A stretch of DNA of 12,470 nucleotides from NCBI GenBank assembly GCA_015680635.1, contig JAABOA010000216.1:1-12470 (forward strand), written 5' to 3'. The notes beneath the pieces were generated by a model. That model saw only the letters and a program-made list of their open reading frames with translations, was not told the DNA's origin and made no database searches. The stretch comes from Lunasporangiospora selenospora (taxonomy: Eukaryota; Mortierellomycota; Mortierellomycetes; Mortierellales; Mortierellaceae). The translations under genes and the position numbers were made by a program. Of this stretch, positions 1 through 8,479 are shown one piece after another; the stretch's first letter is position 1, and the number at the start of each line of letters is the position of its first letter.

Positions 1-33
1 GGGGGGGGGGTGGCAAAGAGATGCTGTTGGCCC

Positions 34-1544
34 TCAGTTCTGCTTCTTCTCAAAACGCTGGGGTTGCTGTACGCTAAGGTTCCAAGAGATGCCGATAAAC
101 GCGATGGGGACGATAATCACAACGACAAGCAAACCCATAAAAATGCCCTGAGAAAAGAACGTGTAATGGTGGAAGAGGCCTGACTGCTTCTTTGGCGAAG
201 GCGAGGGCTGTTCGGGATCCTGCCGAGTGACCAGACGGTGCTTCTTGGCGAACTCCTTGGTTTGGCTGGAAGAATAGAGGATCAAAAAGTTGTCCTGGAA
301 AACAGAGCGAACCTCGGATACAAGCTTGCTAAGTTGTTGGTCTACATTGTGACAAGTATCATATCAGAAGAAAGTTAGTCAACTGCACCTGTAGATCTCG
401 AGGTTATTTAGAGAGCTGTCTCGTCCGGTCGCGTCTTACCGCTCTTCTGTGGAGACTGTGCATCCAACTTCTTGTAGATGATAGAAGGACCATGCAACAG
501 GCTGGTGAGGCCTACAAGTCAAGCAGTTTGTAGAGTAGTCATGTTTGTCTCGATTAGCGTTTCTTCCTACTCCTTTTTTTTAGGCGCCACCTAGTTGCAA
601 TCGGTGTGCACCTGAGCAGGTCATTCAGAGTTATCGTTGATACCTTCGTCCGAGTCAGCATTGACAAGAGGCGTGTTGCACTTTTGCGAAAGGGTCTCGG
701 CCAAAGCTTCGAGATCAACGGCTCCGCTGACAAAAGGAATCTGAACCGAGCTTCCAGCCTCACGGATTTGGCTCTATTGCCATGACAATATCCAGTACAA
801 ACGGTCCAGTCAAGCAGGATATCAAAGTAATAGTATAAGTATGTATGCCAGCGATAATCATCCTGTGGGCGAGAGAGTATTCCGAAATAGTAAAATCCAT
901 TTTCCTCTGTCCTGACAAAATACCTTCATGCCCTGACGTCCACTATGACCCAAATCAAAAGAATGGAGCTATTCAATCCAAAAGAATGAAAGAAAAAACG
1001 CATGGCAGATCCAATGTTAGCTTCTGTTCCATAGATCCTGATGAAAAGGTTCTGTCATCATGTCTCTATTTAGAAGTGCCGTTGTACCTCGGGCTCGTCA
1101 AGCACGACAATCGCCTTGTGCGAACAGTCGACAAGATCATTTACGCTCTTTTGAAGATCCTGCACAGAAATCACTTGAGTGTCCAGCTCCCTGTTGACTT
1201 CAAACCTAAGCGCAGGTCAGAGAGAGTGTGTGTGCACGCGTTTAGGTGTGCATGTGTGAGTGAATGAGTGAATGAGTGGGTGAATGGGTGGGGGGTCACA
1301 AGGCTTGTCTGAAAGGGGTGTGAGAAGTCGACGGACGCAACATTATGTTTGCATTTGTCGACTCTTTTCCTCTTCTCTTTTCTGACTTTTTGCGCGCGCA
1401 CATGCATGCATGGAAATGTTGGGTAGAGAGATGCCAACCCACTTACTCCTGAGGTGACCATGCCATGAATGGACATGTGTCCTCGATTGCAGACACCTTG
1501 CAGAGAGAGGCAACAAAGATGGAGAGTAATAGAGTCGCGCGCAT
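34..1544 (-). CDS. BIG1: Big1/Voa1/Ac45-like V-ATPase assembly factor, six exons
   Basis: Exons, in transcript order on the minus strand, are 1544-1447, 1205-1088, 968-924, 773-644, 511-440 and 341-34. They sum to 771 nt, giving 256 residues plus TGA, and every junction is in phase. Donors are GTAAGT, GTACAA, GTATTT, GTATCA and GTAAGA; acceptors all end in TAG. A CTAAC-type branch site is visible in the last intron. The start ATG has A at -3. Residues 1-19 (MRATLLLSIFVASLCKVSA) form a signal peptide, followed by EDTCPFMAWSP, typical of the mature N-terminus in this family. A luminal domain follows (AIVVLDEPE, then VQIPFVSGAVDLEALAETL). Residues 220-241 are one membrane helix, preceded by YTFFSQGIFMGLL, the hallmark of the Ac45/VOA1 transmembrane domain; the tail ends in lysines. 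Family members assemble the V-ATPase Vo sector in the ER (Voa1, Ac45) or support beta-1,6-glucan synthesis (Big1). Which role applies is not decidable here, so the symbol is provisional. The gene appears intact. Confidence 0.88.
1256..1295. repeat. Tandem GAGTGAAT-type microsatellite in intron 1 of the BIG1-like gene
   Basis: The plus strand shows imperfect tandem copies of GAGTGAAT, degrading into GGGTGAATGGGTGG and a G run. It lies in the 241-nt first intron (1206-1446), close to a GTGTGTG tract at 1227-1235. It is simple-sequence DNA and a likely length polymorphism. No coding content is implied. Confidence 0.8.
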
Positions 1545-2775
1545 GTTGGGTACTGGAGTGGGGCAGTTCCTGGGTGTTGAAGAAAGGTAAAAAGGAGACA
1601 CACTCCCCAGAGTGGAATAGGTGACGTCCTTTTGTCTGAAGTATTAAGGGTTAATAGTCCATTAAAATGAATCACGCAAGGATGCTCTTTGACTTTGGGA
1701 AAATGACAGGGGGTTCAAGGCCCTCTCCAGCTCGCAGGTACACACTGGTCCTCCATATCGAGGGCAACGTATGGTCCAATCACCCGGGACATCAGTGTGA
1801 GTAAGCGGGACGGGCTTCGGCGCCGTCGTTAGTACCCGGACCGGTTCATAGTCGGGCCGTCGGGAAGGTTGTGTGGTCACGGCGCACAGGAACCGAAGGC
1901 GCGCTGAGGGAGAGATCCCATGCGCAGGTGAAAAGCCTGAAAAAAATATCTCCATCTGCTATCAGTTGTTGATCCTAACACGCCCCTTCATTTCCTTATA
2001 AAACCAACATGCTGGAAGAGACTCGGCTCTTTTACGACCCAAAAATGAAAAACGATTGAAGGTCTTCGCTGTAAGCGACAGGAGTTCAATTGACCCTGGC
2101 AAGACAGTAACCAGCATGGCTCACCTGGCGATTTTGACCGTTTTCGAACAAATAACGCTTCGGCTAATAAATCATATCGTTTATTCAAATTATTGAATCA
2201 AGGATTAAGGAACGCCAAACTGGCATACCAAAATGTTTCTAAAATTGAGTAGGTGTGGAATAGCTGAAGAACGTTCTTCACTTTCAGAAGCATAAGAGTT
2301 AATCAGGATCGCATAACCAGGTCCAGGCTTCCATTTCGTTTTCAATTGATTTTTGGTGTCTTCCCGAGTGCAAGGAGTCCATTGGACGTGACAAGGGAAT
2401 AGGTCATAACTCTCCACATGCTACTCGAGGTAAGGAGTAGAGATCCCTGTGTTGTAAAGCTGTGTCTGATATCGCTCCGCGAAGCGTTGCTGGTTCTTTT
2501 CTATCCACGTTTAGACCGCTCATCCGTCCTATTGAAAACTTTTCTATTTCGGTGTTGACATTGTTGAAAGGAGCAATTTGTTGCCTTTGCCACAAACGCG
2601 TGGCTATCGGAAATTTTGGGCGTGGCAGAAGCATTTTGTGGGTCCAGGGCGAAGCAAGGAGTTGTCGCCGACCAAGTTCCGGGGTGTATGGAAGAGAAGT
2701 TACCAATGAATGAGTTGACCATTCGCCATCCCATCTCACCATCCGCTTAAACTTTACATCCCTACTTCGGCCACC
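1545..2775. promoter_or_regulatory. Divergent intergenic region between the BIG1-like gene and the propeller-channel pseudogene
   Basis: This is about 1.2 kb without a convincing gene. The open frames in it are short, use non-ATG starts or lack family character. It must hold the promoters of the minus-strand gene starting at 1544 and the plus-strand gene starting at 2776. The stretch from about 2728 to 2775 is C-rich and ends in a Kozak context, consistent with a fungal 5' leader. A GC-rich island (about 1795-1925) contrasts with the AT-richer flanks. No clear TATA box or recognisable transposon ends were seen. Confidence 0.6.
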
Positions 2776-2779
2776 ATGG
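2767..2779 (+). promoter_or_regulatory. Strong Kozak context deciding the start at 2776
   Basis: The sequence TCGGCCACCATGG matches the optimal eukaryotic initiation context (CCACC before ATG, G at +4). It fixes the start of the propeller-channel gene and shows that the translation start has not decayed, unlike the distal two thirds of the gene. Confidence 0.7.
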
Positions 2780-3859
2780 TTGAAATCCAAATAGCTACTT
2801 TTGGCCCATCTTTAGACCAGCTAATCAGACTAGAGGCGATACTTATTACAGTAGATCCTCCATTAGACTCGGCTCAATGTGCGGACGAGACACAGCAGAG
2901 AGACACACTCAATATTGAACAGGATAAAAGGAATGAGTTACTCTTTTTTAATGGACCGAGCCAACAAATTGTGGCACCTGTCAAACAACAGTCGCGTTCT
3001 TTTGACAACACACCTGCTACTCCAGTTATACCTGACATCAACAATAACGAAAAAACCGTAGAAAACGGGGATGACCTACCAAGTGGTGAAATCAAAGGCA
3101 GTATTAGCAGCCAGGGCACAGATCAACCTTCGACAAGAATGACGAGAGCAACTGCCTTATCGGCAATGGAAGAGTACAGGTTCAGAATGAGAGAGGATCT
3201 CCAGTCGAAAAGATCTCGTAAGTGACATTGTGTGAGCAAAATACTGAAGATCAAAAGTCTTTCGATCTTTTAACAGCTACGTCCTATAAATCAATGGCTT
3301 CGAGGCGGTTTGTAAAAAGCGGCACATTCACCAACGTCACATGCAGGTAAAAAGGGCTGTTGTCCACTCTATCAAGCTCGATCGTATGGCCATACCTGTA
3401 AAACTTAGGAGTCGATTACTCACAGGTCAACCAGAAGTTCACGCCTCAAAACAAGACGTACTTATTGGTTTCTCATCGCCCGGTTTCCTTGCCCGCTCAC
3501 TATAGGGAGTATTCAGAGCCCATTCGAATAATAGAGGATTTATCTAAAATTGTATGTCGTAATGCGTGTTCATGTACGCAGCCAAATGACACTCCAGGCT
3601 CCCTGTTAACCAAAAAAGCCCCCCTCTAACGATAGATTCAATTCAATGATTTGATGGAATCGCACGAACCTTACTATGCTGTAATCTGTTTCTTGCTTGA
3701 CCATGAGTCTGCGGGAATAGAGCACTTCATGGTAGAGAACCAGGTGAGATGCATTTGACGTAAATGCTCAAAACTGAAGTGGCGACCTCCAATGTTGTGA
3801 GATCGATAGTCTAAGTTTCCTCACCCAGAACCTCATTCTAAACTCGACTCTCGTTAAAG
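2776..3859 (+). other. 5' exons of the propeller-channel gene (four exons, intact)
   Basis: Exon 1 (2776-3217) codes for about 147 residues, polar and probably disordered, ending in a basic run (QSKRS). Its GTAAGT donor joins in phase to an acceptor at 3408 (ACTTAG), giving R-VDYSQVNQKFTPQNKTYLL. A GTATGT donor at 3552 and an acceptor at 3635 join SKI to IQFNDLMESHEPYYAVICF, so the stops at 3627-3635 lie in an 84-nt intron and are not lesions. The next exon ends at 3743 (GTGAGA). A 31-nt microexon (3829-3859, NLILNSTLVK) follows, then a 335-nt intron that joins in phase to 4195 (K-DYILPKIPFQRKAINVW). Confidence 0.6.
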
Positions 3860-4194
3860 GTAGATCTATCAACGTGGCTCTATACTTTACGGACGACTAG
3901 CCCACTAAAGGTTACACTCTCACTGACTCGGAAATTACTCCCTTCATTAATCCATTTGAATTAGGGGGACTATCATTCACCCGAGTGCTCTTACGATTCC
4001 AGTTGAAAGAGTGGTTTTGTTAGATCCAGCAGCATCATAGAGATAAACTACAACCTGGATCCATCCGGTTGACCTAGGTGGAGCTTTCCCAGAATTTACC
4101 TGATCCGGATTCTTACGGTACGGTGCCTTGGAGCTGGACGATAGCCATCAAAACTGATATGATTCACATTGACTGAAACCTATATTGCTCCTAG

Positions 4195-5641
4195 ATTATA
4201 TTCTTCCCAAAATTCCATTTCAGAGGAAAGCTATCAATGTTTGGCATAACATTGATGATCGCACAAACAGAGTACAAGTCCCTGCTAAAATCGTGAATTA
4301 TACTATACCGGCATCGGGTTCTCATGCAGTCACACTCGCAACCACAGGAAAACAACTCTACCTTGATGTATGGGAGCTTGATCTGGTGAATGTGGACCAA
4401 GAAGTGACATATCCATTTCCCATGGCGCATGAGACCCCAAAGGGCTTTGTAGTAGAATGCAGAGAAGAGAGACACGTTCGATTTTGTGGCTCGATATCTT
4501 GGGATGGGTCCCAGGCTGCTGTCCATATGAATGAATATGCTTCAGAGTGTCCGGTGAGACTATTCACTTTCAACAGTCCTCCAGAAGCGAACGGATCCAG
4601 TCAAAGACACACTCCACTACAATTATTTAGGGGGTATGCCCATTTCACATGTGCTGTCACCGAAAAGTGGAACAACGAATCCGAGCGCTATGTGGCCTAC
4701 GATGAGAAGGATCTCTTTATGTTTTCTACTAAAGAAGAGTGGGGGATCCTCTACACTATTCAATTCACTCCAAATCTGGACTGGGATGACACGTACAAGA
4801 TGTTCTTATACATGGATCAAGGAGAAATTGTGGCCCATCAACCACCAAGTCGGCTGTCAGTTTGGAGTCTTATGTCAGGGGAAAAGCTGCATGACATCGA
4901 CACGATCTACCAGATCAGGAGATATGTCTTATCCTCGGATGGTCGGACAATTGCAGTTTCAACAAAGGACATATTAAGCGTGTATTATGTTGCATCTGGA
5001 GGTTGTATTCAGAGTGTTAATACTCTGAGAGGGATGTGGACAGTGCTTCTTGAAGGAGAAGGAGGATATTATGAATGGAATAGAGAGTCAAGCAACACAA
5101 CCGCTACCTTCAGCACACATCCAAGTTTGATCCAACCAATGCTACAGATACCGATGTGGAGTGCGATCAAGATATGCACTATTTACCCAAGAGAGAGGTC
5201 CCAGGAGTCGAATGTGAACTCTGCCATTTTCGCTTTTTGTCATGGATCAGTCCTTGAAACCTCAATAGTTGAAGATAGTTTGAGCGATTGCGATGGGATA
5301 CTGCTTGGCGGGAATGAATTCAAACAGAAATCCCATTCACTGCTCGAGATCGATGTAGAGATGGTACTCACTTTCTCTGGAGGATTGCATACGATAGAAT
5401 CGAGGAAATAATTCAGAAAGTGGTCAGGGCATAGTCATCACAGCAGGCTTATTGTGACCACACAGCTCAAGGGCTGTAATTCGAGTCAAGCACATTTGGA
5501 AGCCGATAGATTCTACTACGTTGAGGGGCACTCACAAATTGTAGTTCTGGAGTCGGAAGTGGATGACATTCGCATTTCGGTTTGGCGACTACCACGAACA
5601 CCTGAAGATGATCTTGAACCAATATCATTTTGGAGATTGCC
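4195..5641 (+). other. Propeller-like (WD40-type) portion, with in-frame stop at 5409
   Basis: This long open stretch is rich in short beta strands ending in W/V/I with G or D turns, for example FCGSISWDGSQAAVHM, LSVWSLMSGEKLHDI and YVLSSDGRTIAVST, which is typical of degenerate WD40/beta-propeller blades. The frame runs unbroken from 4195 to a TAA at 5409-5411. It then continues in the same frame through a further coding-like segment (LESEVDDIRISVWRLPRTPE) to about 5640. There, reading must move to another frame to recover HALVILHHRNLKLSANYL. An alternative local reading around 5395-5450 (NNSESGQGIVITAGLL in another frame) suggests that the stop may reflect paired indels rather than one substitution. 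Confidence 0.6.
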
Positions 5642-6717
5642 CTCACGCTCTTGTGATTTTGCATCATCGAAACCTCAAACTGTCTGCAAACTACTTAAGG
5701 CCAGAGCATCTGAGAATCTCACCCAGGTCTGTGAGAAATGGTCGATACATTTCTCTCCTTATTTGGTACCATCTAGGTTCTATTCAGACGGCATATAAAT
5801 CGAATGAGTCTGACAAGTGTTCTCTCACCAGATGCTGTAAACAGATTCCTGTACGCCGACCAGGATCAACGCTACAACAATATGGTAGCTCAGGAGGCTC
5901 GAGAAGGAGTAATCCGATATCTGAGAAGACATTAAATACTTTCCCGACCTTAACAATCATTCAATGTCTGTAGTGACATCTATTTGCCATGAGTGGACAT
6001 CACAGAATCACAATGAATTCATGAACACCTTGAGGCGATTAATCGAGCCTCTTCTAGAGCATAACTGGATTCCTCGTCCTTGGTATTCAGAGGGATCAAA
6101 TCCTGTAAAGATCATGCTCAAGAAAACAGGCAGCTGTCCCCAGGCTCTGCGAGTAGTCCGCCTCCTCATTGATTATTGCACAGAAAGAGCCAAGGCCACG
6201 GGCGACATCTCCTATCTCCTACTTTGTCTAGAGTGTCTGGATGATCTTGTATCCCAGTATCCTGATATTGGACTCGCTATCACAAAGACGTTTGCCTATT
6301 TCAAGTGGATTGATCGCGATTTGGTTGTTAACAACCATACAATTATCTACCCACCCTCTTTCAGTCTCGGTTACCTCTGGACCCCCAAAGTTCGAAAGAT
6401 CCACGAATGCAAGAATCCAGTCATTCAAATGAATTACACAGACGAGGATCATGATCCACTCAACGCCAACTTTACGGACGATATCTTTGTCACTCCTGTT
6501 AATCTTCTCTGGTCATTTTCCCCCAATCCCCAGAGCTCTATCTCGGAGCTGCCAACAACCAGATGTAATTGTACATTGGTCCCAGTCTGGCCACGAGTAC
6601 TCTATCACATGGCTCTATTCTACTTGAATCCATCCAGACCTGTATACATCCGCCCTCGGTATTACCCTCTAGAGATTCTGGATAATCCAGCTATTGAGAC
6701 TGTTATCCATACAAGTG
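5642..6717 (+). other. Helical linker before the channel, broken by frame changes
   Basis: Coding-like pieces occur successively in different frames: about 5642-5800 (LIWYHLGSIQTAYKSN), about 5801-5930 (DAVNRFLYADQDQRYNNMV, then EGVIRYLRRH) and about 5930-6708. The last is the longest (MSVVTSICHEWT through LDNPAIETVI) and includes KFAYFKWIDRD-like and NPVIQMNYTDEDHDPLN segments that precede S1 in the family. No GT-AG intron fits between the pieces, so indels are the simplest explanation. The exon ends at a GTTAGT donor (6718), with a further one-base shift just before it. Confidence 0.6.
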
Positions 6718-6843
6718 GTTAGTGCCAGAACTGTATCGAGATGACTCGGAGTAGATGTGAAAACAGCCAAAATGTCAATGGATGTGTTCTCGTACCCACA
6801 AACGAGAATCCAAACTTCTATTCGTACACCTTACATCAACTAG

Positions 6844-7781
6844 GAATACATTCGTGTTCAGACTCTGGCTTGGACGATTTGTATCCCAGTGTGCCTATTA
6901 TATCCTCATCGTGGCTGCAACTCTCACGCAAGTATACCTCCAAAACAGGGACAAGACAGCACTTATTGGATTGTTTGCAACCATATGTATTTTCTCAAGT
7001 GTGTTCCTGTGGATCGAGTTTTTACAGTGGCAAGAAAGTCGCCTTCATTTCAAACATGCAAGCGAACCTAGGGTCAAACTGACAAACAACAGAGAGAAGA
7101 GGCTGCTGCCTCACTTTAGGTAACGGCTGCCTACTTCTGCTTAGCAAATTCTTTTATGGTTGGGTCATTGGTTCATGTTATCTTTGCTTTTTCTGACACC
7201 ACTCTGACGACTAGATTACCATACAGCACTTTGAATTTGTTTGGAGCGAGTACACGGAACGTGACATCAGATTATAGTTTCTGTGTCATTTTAGCGTTCC
7301 TTCATCTGGTAAGTGGAGGTTCCAACACGAGGACATTTGAGAAGGGATTGATTGAATAAAAATCGACAGCCATACGTGTCGTTGTCTCTGAGAAGAAATA
7401 CTAATAATGAAAGATCAATGTCTCTCCTTCACCTGTCTTAACGACCTGTGGGCTCTCTAGCTTGCAGAACTACGAGTGAGCGAGACCGTGTGCAAGTATA
7501 TCACTATTGTGTTTGAGGTACTACAAGAGATCAGAACGTTCTTTGTTGTGTTGAGAGGGATACGAAGCGCTTCATCGTTACTCTATTCTAGTCTTGAGTT
7601 CTCTAGACTGGATTCACCATAGATCCGTGATCAGACCACTTGGTCTTGCCCTCCTAATTATTGTAAATAGCTCTGATTTATGTAGCATTTGTCAAGGCCG
7701 ACGAATCGTGGCGCCAGGTGTGGCTTGAGAACAGACTCTGGTATGTCGAGAGAGCAGAGGACATGTCATATCACATTCCAG
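6844..7781 (+). other. Channel transmembrane core, S1-S5 traces and S6 end, pore loop missing
   Basis: S1 is RFVSQCAYYILIVAATLTQV and S2 is ALIGLFATICIFSSVFLWIE (exon 6844-7119). Exon 7215-7308 supplies NVTSDYSFCVILAFLHL. Exon 7461 onward opens in phase with LAELRVSETVCKYITIVFEV and LQEIRTFFVVL, matching the S4-S5 area. From about 7545 the homology-like signal stops. It resumes at 7667 with IALIYVAFVKADESW, the end of S6 and the start of the post-S6 block. Only about 110 nt lie between, whereas relatives as I recall them need roughly 75-90 residues for the selectivity pore and S6. Two TAA codons sit in the remaining S6 frame. The encoded channel cannot conduct. Confidence 0.65.
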
Positions 7782-8180
7782 GTAAGCGAGATTATGTAAC
7801 ACGAGAATTAATCGTGATTTCCGTTTCGGAATGTGATGTACAAGATGTAGAAAGGCATCTCATCATTTTTACTGCCAGATGTATTGCGCTTTCGATGTGC
7901 CTCGGCAAATACGACCCTCTCACACTGACGGGGTATTGGACAACAAACAGGGTTTCGAGAGACATTTGACTGGTTTCCTGGAATTATATACTACACGACA
8001 ACACCATACCAGGTCAAGCAATATTGGCTACAGATCAAAAAGAAAGACGGATATATCACCTTTGATTAGGATGGTGATTACAGGGTAGAAAGGGAAAATA
8101 CCCGTGGGTCGGACAGTGTTAATCCAAATGACACGCAAGAGAATACTACAGAGTTGAAGAGAGATGTTGTCAAGGTTTGA

Positions 8181-8479
8181 GACGTGTTACGGGAGTGTCG
8201 TTCTTGCTGTCGAGATGAGCAATGCAATCCTCCAGAATTCGGTGGGCGGCAGCTTGGTCATTATTGTGTTGCGAGTGCGAGTACGCGTACTTGATAGTCG
8301 GGAAGAAATGTCGAGATTACATCAACCCGGATCTTGGAATCGGTTGCGAAAACGTGACTTGCCTAAAACCCTGGAATGACATGCATCACTCTTCGCCATT
8401 GTCTCCTTTAACAGCCAAGGACATTTTGCCATATTCTTCCTGACTAAGACATTCATATCTCGAATGCCCCTTTCAGTGG
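8181..8479 (+). other. Gap between the two relic genes
   Basis: About 300 nt with no frame I can support. Short plus-strand open stretches may be remnants of the charged C-terminal tail of the upstream channel gene (for example MSNAILQNSV near 8215), but this is speculative. A minus-strand frame over 8322-8654 has neither an ATG-led fungal gene structure nor recognisable motifs. Confidence 0.4.

Larger units (their letters stand above)
2776..8180 (+). pseudogene. Decayed WD40-like beta-propeller / ion-transport (TRP-like) channel gene
   Basis: Best exon model: 2776-3217, 3409-3551, 3636-3743, 3829-3859, 4195-6717, 6844-7119, 7215-7308, 7461-7781, 7951-about 8180. Most junctions are phase-clean with good sites (GTAAGT, GTATGT, GTGAGA, GTAAGC). 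Order of content: disordered N-terminus, propeller region, helical linker, six-helix channel, then the conserved post-S6 block (WRQVWLENRL, MSYHIPG, FRETFDWFPGIIYY) and a charged tail. From memory this is the layout of a large, uncharacterised Mortierellomycotina family ending in a PF00520-type ion-transport domain. Disruptions: in-frame TAA at 5409-5411; frame changes near 5640, 5800, 5930 and 6709; pore loop absent; TAA at 7655-7657 and 7664-7666 in S6; TAG at 8067-8069 and TGA at 8178-8180 in the tail. The number and spread of lesions argue for a relic rather than sequencing error. A 70-nt alternative exon (3277-3346) is possible but breaks frame. The 3' end is uncertain. Confidence 0.82.

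Noticed and set aside
554-763. Minus-strand 69-residue basic open frame
   Set aside because: Shadow of BIG1-like exon 4 in another frame, running into an intron.
845-1267. Plus-strand 140-residue open frame
   Set aside because: Opposite strand to well-supported exons 2 and 3 of the BIG1-like gene and to intron repeats; no family character.
1662-1955. Minus-strand 97-residue frame in the GC-rich patch
   Set aside because: Open mainly because of GC composition; no motifs, no splice context, and upstream of the supported start at 1544.
3277-3346. Possible 70-nt exon (TSYKSMASRRFVKSGTFTN) between exon 1 and 3409
   Set aside because: It joins exon 1 in phase, but its GTAAAA donor leaves the next exon one base out of frame. 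Direct splicing 3217 to 3409 is phase-clean; the exon is kept only as an alternative.
3496-3509. CTCACTATAGGGAG resembles the core of the phage T7 promoter
   Set aside because: It lies inside a supported exon coding AHYREYSE, lacks the upstream TAATACGA part, and has no phage or vector context; coincidence is likely.
3627-3635. TAA and TAG in the frame of the second and third exons of the propeller-channel gene, first read as nonsense mutations
   Set aside because: A GTATGT donor at 3552 and a TAG acceptor at 3635 define an 84-nt phase-0 intron, so these stops are intronic.
4191-4573. Minus-strand frames opposite the propeller exon
   Set aside because: Antisense shadows of a long plus-strand frame with clear propeller-like repeats.
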